The position numbers were made by a program, and so were the translations under genes. Shown piece by piece: positions 28,301 to 40,800 of a stretch of DNA of 64,000 bases. Under the pieces are notes generated by a model. That model was not told the DNA's origin. It was given only the letters and a program-made list of their open reading frames with translations, and made no database searches. The DNA is from Litoditis marina. Lineage: Eukaryota; Nematoda; Chromadorea; Rhabditida; Rhabditidae. Where the stretch lies: NCBI GenBank assembly GCA_964036275.1, contig OZ038438.1:8562978-8626977 (forward strand), read 5' to 3'. Every line of letters begins with the position of its first letter. Position 1 is the stretch's first letter.

Positions 28301-30107
28301 AAGTGTGATCTAGAAAATAATTTTTAAGAAGAATTCCAGAAGTACAACTGTCTTCCTCACGTACTCCACGCACATATAGCTGCCGAAATAGTTCATTTTA
28401 AGATAATCATGAAAACATATGCCTCACCCCTAAGTTGTTTTTACTCGTACGATGGGTGAGAAATTTATAAACGAGAAAGATGTGAAATGTAAGTTAGCGT
28501 TAAACATATCCCACTGTAATCAATAAATAAAAGGTCATAATATGTCCCGAATTCTCCTAATCGTGATTCGTTGAAGAATTTAACACTATGTTGCGAATTA
28601 AACGAATATATACTCAATACTTATCGTTGAATAGTGGCACAGACAGAAGTCCGTTACACAAAGACTACAATTATTTCTAGTAGTTTTATTGTCCTATTCC
28701 AGTAGCGTATGAGTTTGCAGGCATCGAGTTATACCAAAGGATAGCACTGACAGTGAAGAGAACAAACCGAAGTTACTCGAGTCGTTGCTGACTCACGAGG
28801 ATACTTGCAAGAATGTGTGGCTGAATGTGGCGCTAGAACCGGAGAAGGTATCAACTGGTCTCAGCACCCAATCCTTTCAATACGCGTTTTTTCTTGTTTT
28901 ACACTATGGTGAAAAAACAGCACCCTCGGAGGTCTGGGAAGCAAGTGTTTCGGGCAACAGATGGCATTCTTTATTAGAATCGATATTCGGTTGCCCAATC
29001 ATAAATCGTTATTTCGTACTTTTTATCGTACTACTGCATTGGACTTGGATCGATAGTTTCCGTGGTCATGCATGACGCTCGATAAGTTGAAAGAACCTAA
29101 ATAGTATACCTTGTTTATTATGTGTGTTGCGATGTAAAATATCAAAAATAATTCTAATAAGCGCAAACTACAGTTAAATAAGTGTAGGGCCACTCGTTAA
29201 CCGCCGTTTTTCATTCAGCTGTTGCATAACTGTTATTTTCTGTTTCCCCCCAATCTCACAAAGGCGCCGAAGATGCAACTTTTTGCCGTCGTCCCGTCCC
29301 ATGAGTCGTCTAACATTCGGCGCAATTGAATGTTCCAGGAATGACTAGTCAAAATAGAATAGGATGTATGAATGACTAACACAATCATGATGTGCACCAT
29401 GTTCATTATGGAAAGTGACTGTTCTTAACAATTGGTTGGTTACATAGGAAGCAGTTGGTAGCTTAGTGCACAGTGGTATAGAACGAGATTTATCACCAGA
29501 CCTCTAGAAATATAGGTGTACGCTTGAAAACTGTCCTGTGTGTTCTGAATGTACCATTTTATAGGGGGATACGCGAAACGAGTATTCTTGCTTGGATTTG
29601 CGGCTCGAGAGTCTGAATGCAGTGGCAACTAATCGTCAAGGAAGGTGAATACCGTTTACTAAATAGTACAATTGTGGCACCCACTATGTAATAACATGTT
29701 TAATTCTTCCCTTTTTTAAATTTGTTGGGTAGGTAACGAAATCGCTTCCGAATTATCTACTTATATTTTGCTGAGTTTCAATTTGCAGGCCAGTGGTCAT
29801 TACCGGAGGACAGGCGGGTGTCTTGTTCTGTCGACCATGCATTATTGCAAAAGTCGCCGATGCGGTGAGTGGTTTTAATAGCAAATTGCTGAATTATGCT
29901 TGTAATTTACATCAGTGTTCACAATCAAATTATCTGTTTGAGTAGATCATGTATAACTAGCAGCGTTCATTTAACTTTCCCAATTTATTCTTTATCCCTC
30001 TGTTTCAGCCCGACCCAACCGAACTACTCAACAATTTCCTGTCGATGAACAAAGCAGTTGTGCCTACTCCGAAAACTAGGAAAACTCGACAAAAAAAGAG
30101 CACTTGA
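20603..30107 (+). CDS. Zinc-finger and WD40 protein, TFIIIC subunit 2 (GTF3C2)-like
   Basis: Probably an RNA polymerase III initiation factor subunit of about 1020 residues. Exons: 20603-20665, 20798-20857, 20936-21025, 21443-21500, 21598-21728, 21889-21978, 22588-22668, 22781-22948, 23057-23178, 23259-23364, 23491-23556, 23942-24083, 24234-24384, 24766-24826, 25066-25225, 25491-25611, 25664-25718, 25776-25957, 26210-26345, 26552-26630, 26708-26818, 26900-26946, 27066-27135, 27346-27508, 27616-27691, 28122-28213, 28721-28847, 29565-29644, 29789-29864, 30009-30107. The N-terminus is basic with an RGPGRG stretch. C2HC fingers lie at about 102-124, 222-242 and 253-272, with a degenerate one near 166-182. 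From about 500 to 985 are WD-type blades: GPVHTVQFAPN, AGPGMVQLWIL, IGFLAVGTSRGQILIYK, GAVVIWNL, RCIRVYDVLTWE, ITGGQAGVLFCRP. The tail is basic, ending RKTRQKKST. The family call rests on the AGPG-hydrophobic-Q-x-W and LKFC patterns recalled for GTF3C2 and is moderate; that this is a real gene is near certain. Exon 17 has an AT donor, and the start of the exon at 27066 is less sure. Confidence 0.65.
25297..25363. repeat. (TC)n microsatellite, about 67 bases
   Basis: A pure TC run in an intron of the TFIIIC-like gene, between the exons ending at 25225 and starting at 25491. Confidence 0.97.
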
Positions 30108-31821
30108 ATTGAAATTATACCGATCTCGTCAAAGATAATCCTTGCCTCACAGGCTATATTCGTGCACTTGATAATCAGATACCTTTTTACTAGTGGCTCT
30201 ATTAACATCGTTTTGTCTCTTTGTTTATATTGCCAAACTGTTATACGTTTCTAATAAATTTGTCGCTATTTGATTGAACTATAGCGAAATAATCACAGTA
30301 TTTTAGAAATATTGAGTGTGGTCGTGTTTGAAACGTGGCATCGATTTGAGCACAATTTTGGAGTTAGACTTACACAGCAGAATTATTGGAGCACATTCGA
30401 ACTGCATGTGTACAGCAGATTCGTAGAATGATCTGATCATTGAATCAATTATTAGAGGGATTACTACCAGGAGAATTAATACTTTTTTTGACAAAATAAC
30501 CGCACTGTAATCGTTTTTAACAGACAAATTTTGTCTCTGAATACAGTATCCACTCACTGCAATCAACTTTGCCGGCCATTAAATTTCAGTCGGAAAGAGT
30601 GATATATAGGTTACATGAATGTTTCTGCTTAGCTTAATGTTCAGCAAAATGTACGTTTCGATGGTATAGCGAGTTATTTGACTAGTTCATCCTAATCCCG
30701 GCCAGTTTCTCAGCGAAATGAATTAGAAAGTGACCTACGTTTCTCTAACTGATTAGCCCGTAACCATGTTATGACTTGAGGAGAAAATTTAAGAATTGAA
30801 CATGATTAGCAGAAATAACTTTGCTCGGAACTAAATTCGCTCGGTTTGTTCAAAGCCGAGAAATGCGCTTTATCGTCCGGAAAGAATTGGTTAGGGAAGT
30901 CTTCCTGAGGTCGCTTTATTACATACACTACATTAAATTAAATGAGGCCTCTGTAAAAGCGCTTAAGCTTAGTTGTCGGGTTATTATTGTTCTCGAAGTT
31001 ACACAATTCTCGTAGATAAATCAATACATGGCGAGGGATGAGCAAAGTGATAACAATTAGGCTGTTCAGTTGTTTTGTTGCACAACAGTGATATGAGAAT
31101 GGTTATCACAGGAGGGTACTGACCGAAGCAGGATGGTTCTCTATTCGGTGCGGAAGTAAGAGAAGAACATACACTAAGACCACTCACAACTAGGCTGGAA
31201 GCACTGTGGTATCTCGAGATAGTGGTGAATAGAGAGGAGCCTACATGCAAGTCTACAACTTGAGTGGAACTGTGCTTTGGTGCAGCCAGCCAAGTCTGGG
31301 GTTCAGATATTTGGTCGTTCGTTTTTCGGTTCGTTATTTTTTCGCCAGCCTTTCATTAGATGAAAAATGTGTCTGTGACAGTCGAAATACAAGAAAAAAA
31401 CCATTTCTCAGAGGTGGCATCGAAGTCCCTTATGTTGATGGTGTAATATGTCCTGTCGGAGCTATCTTTACGGTGGGGTGAGTGGGATTCGTTTTGCCAG
31501 GAGGTAATACACCCCCGCCGCCGGAATACAACGCCTGTTCGAGAGACGAGAGACATATGGAGAAGTTTCACGTGTACGGGGAAATACAGGAGACGCAGAG
31601 AAAGAAAGAGGGAGGCAGGAGGCGAATCGAGGAGGGCAGGCACGGTACCGTAATGGGGGGTGGCAGGCGGCTGCGGCGAGACAGTGTGGCGCTGGCGGAG
31701 ACGCAGCGTTCTGGGCGGAGTACGTAAGGAAGGAGCGCCTGAAGGCATCATTCGGTCCCATCCGATCATCAGTGTCTTGTGCTTTCTGCAGCTGCACCCT
31801 ATTCTAATACTCTAATTCACC
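30108..31821. other. Intergenic region with tropomyosin distal promoter
   Basis: A polyadenylation signal at 30253 closes the TFIIIC-like gene. The middle is AT-rich without coding signal. From about 31490 to 31790 base composition turns GC- and GA-rich (CCGCCGCCGG, GGCTGCGGCG, GGCGCTGGCGGAG), ending 30 bases before the tropomyosin ATG. This is probably the distal promoter and 5' UTR of lev-11. Open frames in it on both strands come from biased composition. Confidence 0.6.
30253..30258 (+). terminator. AATAAA polyadenylation signal, TFIIIC-like gene
   Basis: AATAAA about 145 bases after the stop codon at 30107, followed by T-rich sequence; a normal distance for a nematode 3' UTR. Confidence 0.65.
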
Positions 31822-34800
31822 ATGGACGCTATCAAGAAGAAGATGCAGGCTATGAAGATCGAGAAGGTCAGAGAAACACTCTTGTCTCAATATACAACTT
31901 GAGTTCACTCCGAGTTACCACTCCGGGTTTAGTGTTTGCGGTTAGAGAACTAGTTTGCTCATAACCAACCTTTGAATCAGTCTACTTACTCTTTCCTTTT
32001 GTGCTATCTTCAAAAGTCGCTAACAGCTAGGAATATAGGGCGTAGACTGCAATCTGATGTCAGGATTCATTATCCCAATCATGGATTCGATGACAAATCC
32101 CGTTCATCACAGCATTTTTTCGTTGCTTTTACGAGCGCCGCAGTGTTCTCGCTATCAACCGTTCGCTGCCCTAAAGCCGCCAGTCCATTAGGTCACTCGT
32201 GTGGGCTAGAAACTGAGAACTAGTCATAGCTGAGTACTTTCGGTCCAGTCAGAGTAGTTCGCCTACTCTTTTATCAATCGATCACAAGTAGTACAGTTTT
32301 TGCTCGCTTCTGTTGTCATTGTCTTTTCGACATGATTCATAACAAATGCTGACTGAGAAAATGGCGCATTATACAAAACAGAGCACATTTGTTTCTGACG
32401 TTTTCTAGCAACCAATAACCAACACAGCGAAATACAAAATGTTTCCCATTGTTTGAAATCATGTGTATTTGGTACATATGCGGTATTGACCATCAGAGCG
32501 AAAATTGGTTCCAATCACTGAAAAGCCTGTTCATTGTAGTAATAGTTTTAGTAGAATATTATTAAACCATTATAGTTTCAATCTCGAATAATAAGTGCAA
32601 CGTTTTAAACGCATAGAAAAATCTAGCAGTGCAATAGGGGAATTACGCATTCGGAGATGTTCTATCAGTGTTTACGAGAAAATAGTATTGTTACACGGGT
32701 AAACCACTTGCTTTCCTGGGATTAAAGTACTATGAATTGTTGTTTAGTTGCCTCTCTTCCCTGCCTTTGCCACTCTAGTGTAATGCTCGTTACAGCAACA
32801 GATGCCGTGCCTCAGAGCAAAAACGGATTGAAAAACGAATAGTTGGCCGACTAAACGGATCCTCGTAAACTGAACAGAAAAAAACAAAGCGTACCACTCA
32901 CCACACTTTAGATCCTCACTAAACTCGATGAGAACCATTCGTCCTAACTTTAATGTAATATAATGGCAATCTTAATTGAAAACCTGAACGAAATAGTTTT
33001 GCGTGTCTAGAACATTTTTGCGGATCAGGTTTAACAATATATGATATCAGTAAATGTTTACTACGACCTGGATACACTGCCCACACATTTGTTTATTGTT
33101 GACTCGCTGCGATTCTGTGTTTGCCCTGTTAGCTGAACAACTGTTCCATAGAATGCCACCTAGGTAGATATGGATTCGGGGCACCTCCAACTTTTGGTGT
33201 TGATCAGGGTGTCCAATAATAATGACATACATGGTACCTTAGCCTCATTAGGAAACGTAAAACTCATAACACTTAACAGAATTATTCAAAATACAAAATA
33301 TGAACATTTAGGACAATGCCATGGATCGTGCCGATGCCGCTGAAGAGAAAGTGCGTCAGATCACCGAGAAATTGGAGAGATCCGAGGAAGAGCTGAGAGA
33401 CACTCAGAAGAAGATGATGCAGACTGAGAACGACCTCGACAAGGCCCAGGTTCGCCCCTTCTCAACTGTCTAGTCATGAGTACTGATGCTACTGAAGACT
33501 AGTTTCTGAAAAATACACAATCCGGTGCACTCGAACTTAACAGACTCTCACCACTTTCCATTTTCGGAAATACATCGATTGACACATACATTATGATGCG
33601 ACGATAAACCTTACCTTAGAACGTACCAAACTAATACCATCCCTTCAGATTAGATCTTTAGACAACCGAACATGGTAGTTTGGTAATACATCTAACAAAT
33701 ACAATTGCAGGAAGACCTGTCCGCTGCCACCAGCAAGCTGGAGGAGAAGGAGAAGACCGTGCAGGAGGTAGGTCGAGCGTCCTTCTCAAAGTTTCCCATT
33801 CGGCCGGTTTCTTTTCAGATTTTCAGACGATACTCTGTACGCTCAATCCCACCAATCACGATCGGTAAGATATGCATCTTGTTTACAGCTATCTCATGTT
33901 ATCCGTTTACTCTCTATTCCACTGTCCTACAACTCATGCATTTCACTATTTCACTCCACCTGGCTTCTTACAGACTCATTCGAGCTCATTTATCTAGAAA
34001 GAGTAGGACCATCCTTTTTCCTACCGAACCATTGCGATAACTGCTAGTTTGACTAGTAAAATCTAATAACTGAGAGCGTTACCTCTTACCTAACAGTTAG
34101 ATCAGCGCTAATCAATACACAGATGAGATCCCGCGATAGCCAGATGTGCCGAGCTTCTCCGAGTGAGGAGCGCTGTAATTATTAGCTGCGCATGTTTGCT
34201 TTACACTATTGCCAGCGCTCCCCCGCACTGGCAACTGAGGAATGATTGTGAGAGAGCACAGAAATAAGGCACACCTAGACAGAAAGAGGCTCGACGGTCA
34301 CAAAAGACTGTGCCATTGCCGGAGAGCACAGACATGCGAACGGTATTCCTAGCATAACCAGTTAGCACTACTTCCATAACCATAAGAATCTCGTAGTATA
34401 TCAAAGCAAAGCGCACATTTCGGAGCCAACTCGATTAGAAGTGGCGGCATTGAGCAAATATGCAACAATGAACACATGATCTGGTAGTGTTTATGGGTGA
34501 GGTTGACCGCGCGAACGTAGTGCGCTCCAACCATAGAAGAGGACAATGTAAATGGCGGAATGAATGAGACAACCATTCAAGGTCTGTCCAGTCCACCCCC
34601 CCCCCCCCCCCCCCCCCCCTCTCACTCTCTAACCAATCGCTACTCGGTACCCTGCTCCAACATTTCGCGCCTCAATTTATCATCACAATGGAATCGATAT
34701 ATACCCTATACGATTCAACTTTAATACATATTCGATATATAAAGATCGCGTTTAGATTGAGTTGCAAAACATGTACCTGAGGTCATGCGCATTCTAGCTC

Positions 34801-37800
34801 TCATCTGGCAATATGATATTTGAAAATAGCCTGCCATCACGCTCTATGTTTGTCAACTTTGATACATGTTTGCCTATGAGATTGTATTGCGCTCGACCAT
34901 TTTGATATAGCACTGTTTTCTCACACAGATCTCTCCCCTCACTTACGTTCGCCATCAAAATTCATAATTATTGATGAAAGTTTATCTGAACTAGCAATCC
35001 GGTTGCAGCCAAAAATGCTCATCCTTCTTTTCAACAGAATTTTTGCACAAAAGTTTCCCGTTTATAAATCTGAGTGAGAAAAGGCGTTGAATCCAATAAT
35101 GTAGTTGAACGAAATTGATTAGACAGGGGTAGATAAGGAATAATAATGTAGGTGTTCTTCTGATAAGGCATGCATTGCCCGAGGCTGGGTAACAGGTCAT
35201 CATGCAACCAGCCGCCTCGCGGCCGCACGCGATTACATTCTAGCCAGCCATTTAGCCGCGCCCCATATTTCCTATATTTGCCTCTCTTCATTCACTTTTA
35301 CTTTATAATTGACGCGAAAACTACAGTCGCAGTGCTCTTCGCGTGTACAAATCAATCTGGTTTTCATTACAAATATACTCTGTATAATTAAAACTTTATA
35401 TTTTTTGTGAGAAAAAGAACGCGTTCAGTTATTATTTCTTTTGATTCTTTTCTTGCTGCAACCGAAATGCGAAAATTCACGAACATTATTCGAACTGAGA
35501 TTGAAATTGAGAGTAGAAAACCAGTTTAGCTGTACAGGCGCTGATATTGCTTTGAATAGGAACGTTTGTGTATACTTTACCCGTAGTGCTTGATTGCGGC
35601 TCGAGTCTCTCTCCTCCTACTTGTGGCCCGCCCAGGTTGTTTGAGCCTGACGGAGCCCGCCCCTCTTTCAACACCACTTAGTGCGTCTTCTCTCACACTA
35701 TCCTGCAGCCACCCCACCAGCATCATGTCGAAAGTGAACAAGGAAGGAGCTCAGCAGACTTCTCTGCTCGATGTGCTCAAGAAGAAGATGCGTCAGGCCC
35801 GGGAGGAGGCCGAGGCCGCCAAGGACGAGGCCGATGAGGTCAAGAGACAGCTCGAGGAAGAGCGCAAGAAGCGCGAGGATGTGAGCTCTTTTCTCCCTCT
35901 TTCGATTTCTCTTCTCCCATCACTCTTCTCTCTCGTTTTTCTTCTCATCCCGTACTAATGCGTTGCGATTCTTTTTGATTATGCCTGGTATTTGCGTAGT
36001 ATCACTTATTTCCATGCGAATAGCGTTGCACATCAGATTGCGCACCAGATAAAACTGCGCGTTCGAGAATGTCATAACAGAAACCATGTCTGCCTAATTC
36101 ATGACGCAGCTGATAGAGAATTATCTCAAAATTGAACTATTTGCGTTCCAATTGCTTAGATATACATGCGCATATTAACTGTTTCTCCTGCGTTTCAGTG
36201 CGAGTTTCAGTGTGACGCGCGCTAGTCTCGAGTGGCAAGTTGAAGTGGGTCGCGAGTGCAGTCAACAGTAGCACTCAACACGTTGCGAGTAACACATAGA
36301 AACCACTCATGCTCACTACTAGTCGTACATCATTAAACCTACATAGTTTCCGCGCTCTCTGCTATCAACTGTAAGCATTATTCACTTGTTTCCGATGCCT
36401 CTCTCGAAGGTTTGAGTTAGCAGCAGCGATAATTCTTTTTTGCTCGCCCACCTCAACTGAGGGTACACACCAGAATCTTGTTTGTGTTTGAGTAACGGCC
36501 GCCAACGCGCGGATGCAAAACGAAAAAGAGTTATTGGCGCACAAAAATCGTCTTCTGCTTTATTTCCGGCAGCGTCTGTGAATTCTCACAGAATCGATAG
36601 AGAATTCGCTTGTCATTGCTTATCTGCCATTTATTTGCATTCGATCAATGAGCACATAATGGCGCTCACAAGCACATGCTAATCGCGGCGCCCTAAGCAG
36701 ATTAGGCTGCACTTTGTCTCTTTCTGCCTTCGTCTCTCTCTCCCTCTCTCTCTCTTTCTCTCTCTGCTTCCCTCTATCTCACACTCTCTCTGTTTCTTAT
36801 CCGAACGTTCGTAGGCTGAAGCCGAAGTAGCGGCGTTGAACCGTCGTATCGTGCTTGTGGAGGAGGACCTTGAGCGTACAGAAGATCGTCTGAAGATCGC
36901 CACCCAGAAGCTGGAAGAAGCTTCCAAAGCCGCCGATGAAGCCGAACGGTGAGCACTTGTTTCATTAGTAGCCAATCTATACTTACAGGCTGAGGCTGAG
37001 GTCGCCGCCCTGAACCGTCGCATGACCCTTCTGGAGGAGGAGCTCGAGCGAGCGGAGGAGCGTCTGAAGATCGCCACCGAGAAGCTGGAGGAGGCCACCC
37101 ACAACGTCGACGAGTCGGAGCGGTGCGTACGCAGCGCCACCCGCTGTGTATTCTCGTGTCTCCCCGTGTAAAGTGTTGTATAGTTGTGCTGTCCCTTGTC
37201 TAGTGCTACTTGTTTCGTGCAGTGCCCGCAAGTCGATGGAGACCCGTTCCCAGCAGGACGAGGAGAGAGCCAACTTCCTGGAGACGCAGGTCGACGAGGC
37301 CAAGGTCATTGCCGAGGATGCCGACCGCAAGTACGAGGAGGTCTGTGTCTTGTATCAGTGTCCCTTGTCCACGCGCCTTTCCCACTGCCTGATTCACTAG
37401 ATTCAACAAAAACGCCTTTCAAAACATATTGTGCATTATTTGACCATACTTTTGACTATTTACTTCCCAGAATTCTCACGTTATTTCATGTGTTGCGCGA
37501 AAATTCCAAAATGTACTTCAAATCATTCGCTTTGTGTCGTTGTATTGTTTTCTATGTGATTGTCCTGTCCTCTTGTGTGTGTGTTCTGCATGTTTGTTCG
37601 CATGTTTATTAATCTGTTAAGAATGTTGAATTCCAGGATTATTCCGACCATACGACACTGTACTTTACAGCAGTCTTTGGCATGATATTCCATTTCAATA
37701 TAAAACAACGAACCTCGAAAACACCGATTTCCTGGCAAATGAGCCATTTTCGATTACCTTTTGTCGAACAAAGAAAAGTGTGTGCATAATACTTTTGAGT

Positions 37801-40800
37801 GTGTTTGTTTTCTAATCAGATGAGTTGTGCAGAGCACGACGGTCGCTGGAAACCCGCATGGACGTAGACGAAGACAGATGCACGGCCCTCGAGCAGAAAC
37901 TGCGAGAGGCGCAGTCGCTCCTTCGCGAGACCGAACAAAAGAGTGACGAGGTCTGTCTCTAACACCTTTTCCCGCACGATTACTCACTCCTCTATAGGTG
38001 AAACACAGCGACTTTTCCATGGTTCGAAGCGGATTTCTGGTTACAACATGAAAACTTGTTATTCCTGCCATGTTTCACCGTCAGAGAACGTTACCTAAGC
38101 AGTGCTACTTCCTCGGATAGTCGCCCTGCTTTCTATCCTCTGTTTTATTTGGCTCATGTACACTTGTATACGTGTTTGTCCTCACACATCAGCGGGAGGT
38201 ATGCTTTTACAATACATTTCTTAGCTTGACACCCCATGCCTTTTTGTATGCACCACCCCCCTTCGATAGGTGACACTTTGCCCGAAGCCGACCTACTTTT
38301 GGATTTGCTCGAAAACGGCTGGAGGCGCTTGGAAACTGTGCATTTCTGACCTGATCCGCCTTTAGTGTCCGCAAGGTGATGGAGAACCGCTCGTTCGTAG
38401 ACGAAGAGCGCGCCAACACCATCGAATCCCAGCTGAAGGAGGCCCAGATGCTGGCTGAAGAGGCTGACCGCAAATACGACGAGGTCCGACTACATGTACT
38501 GCTCACCCAGCTCTGCAGTGCTCCGCTAACCGCTGTTGATTGAACACAGACGACCCATCTCACATAATGCATGCATCCGAAAACCACCGAATTGCCAGTT
38601 CCCCTCTGATTTCGAAGTCATTCGGTGGTGGTCGGCAGTACTAACTGTCCTGAATATATGAAAGTCCGTTGTCAATTTAGGGTGGAGAGTCTGATCGAAG
38701 CCCTTGTCCCTTCGGAGACCTGTCCATTCAACATATATATTGCAGGTTGCCCGCAAGCTGGCTATGGTTGAGGCTGACCTCGAGAGAGCCGAGGAGCGTG
38801 CTGAGGCCGGAGAGAAGTGAGTCACCCGAATTGCGCATTTCCAAATCATCATTCAGAATCATAACGGAATTCTCATTTTCGCGCTTCGGTCCAAAATACA
38901 GCAAAATAGTTCTTCTCAATCCTTTCACTACACCGCATATAACATCTCGCTTTTCATCTAGCACACATTTTTATTCATATTGCTTAACAATACGTAGTTG
39001 CTTGTGACACTTTGCTTTCTCTCTTCACTTTTTCCAACACTGATCATTCTATCTGATCTATCTTTTCGCTTTCGCTTCTTATTCTTACCTTGGGCTCTAG
39101 CAAAATTGTGGAGCTGGAAGAGGAACTCCGTGTGGTGGGAAACAACCTCAAGTCGTTGGAGTTGTCCGAGGAGAAGGCCTTAGAGAAGGAGGACATATTT
39201 GCCGAACAGATTCGCCAGCTGGACTTCAGAATGAAGGAGGTTCGCGACGACTGTGTCAACACCACCGACGTCGCTTGGCCAGCATAACACATCAGATCAC
39301 AACTAACCCCCACCTCCCCTCACAGCTATTCCTCGTTCTGCTGATCAGTCGGCAAACAGGGCGCAGCTGGCAATTCCGATGTGGCTCTAACCATTCGCTT
39401 GTTTCTTTCAACTAATCTTCTGTACAATCCTCTATTTCCCTCTCTCCTCCACATATTACATAATCCTCTTCGCCACTAACCATTTATAATCAGGCGCGCG
39501 ATTGAGGCCGAAAAAGATGTCTCCGCCCTGTCTAATTGCGTCCGGATAATGGAAAACAGCGAAGAAAAGTCGGCCCAGTTGGAGACGCATTTCCACGCAC
39601 ATTTCAAATCTTTGGAAGCGCGCGTGAAAGAGGTGAACGGTCGTGTCGTACCGCCGTTGTCACTCGCAGTAGTTGTCGTATACAGTGATTAGTCAGCCCA
39701 CTCCCAACAGGTCTCGCTTAGTATGCAAATCGTCCACAGTATCTTTCCATTTTCTGCTAGACCTGACGGGAGTGACTGGATAGATATAGCATGTGTGTCG
39801 TACAATGTTGTGTTTGTGCAGCAAGATCGTCGAGCTCGAGGAGGAACTCCGTGTGGTCGGAAACAACCTCAAGTCGCTCGAGGTGTCTGAGGAGAAGGCT
39901 CTTCAACGCGAGGACTCGTACGAAGAACAGATCCGCACCATCTCTTCCCGTCTGAAGGAGGTGAACCCCCTATGTTCCTCAATTACCAATCGAGGTCACA
40001 GCTTCTCAATCGAACGATTCAGTTCAAACTCACCCGCTGTGACCTCGGTCCAGACGTCGTCCCATGGTGTCGTGCTCGGTCTTCAACAGTTTTGTGATCG
40101 TCAAGTGAACAGTTCGAATACACACATCTTCACCTGTTTACATTCTATTTCCAGGCTGAGACCCGTGCCGAGTTCGCTGAGCGTTCCGTTCAGAAGCTCC
40201 AGAAGGAAGTTGACAGACTCGAAGGTATTATATGTGTAGAGAAACGTTCGCTGATAGCTGAAAAATCACTTCGTAGTTCAAACTTGACGAAAATGTATTG
40301 AGAAACACTAGTTCTATAACGTTTCGAACTACTTTCGCCTAAAAGAATATTTTCACACTACCCATTTCGAGTTAGTCGTCAGTCACTGTCATCTCGTCCG
40401 GATTACTGTTGTCAAAGTATTGTGATGTGTTGTCTAAACGTGATACGTGATTTTGTGTGCAGACGAATTGCTACTGGAGAAGGAGCGTGTCCGCAATCTG
40501 ACCGAAGAAATCGAGCAGACTGTCCAGGAGATCCAAGGATCATAAATGTATGTCTGTCTGCGTCTACTTCCTGTCCCATCTCTCTTCTACTCCTTTTCTC
40601 ATGGAATGTCCCCGATGACTTGTTTCGCATGTGGTTGTGGAATTGGATTGGATTATCGCACGATTTCAATTTACTCCGGACTACCAACTCTCTCGATGCA
40701 TGACCATTTGTGTTCTCCGGGATTCGACTGCATGCCCTCCATCTACAATCGACTTCGCGAAAACGTTCAGCACGCCTTCGAACATTTTCAGGATAAACAT

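Noticed and set aside
31356..31797. Minus-strand open frames of 109-137 codons before tropomyosin
   Set aside because: They are produced by the GC/GA-rich promoter region and show no family pattern or splice structure.
36679..37330. Minus-strand open frames of 115 and 153 codons
   Set aside because: They lie antisense to tropomyosin exons 4a, 4b and 5a; high GC at third codon positions of the real exons creates the shadow.
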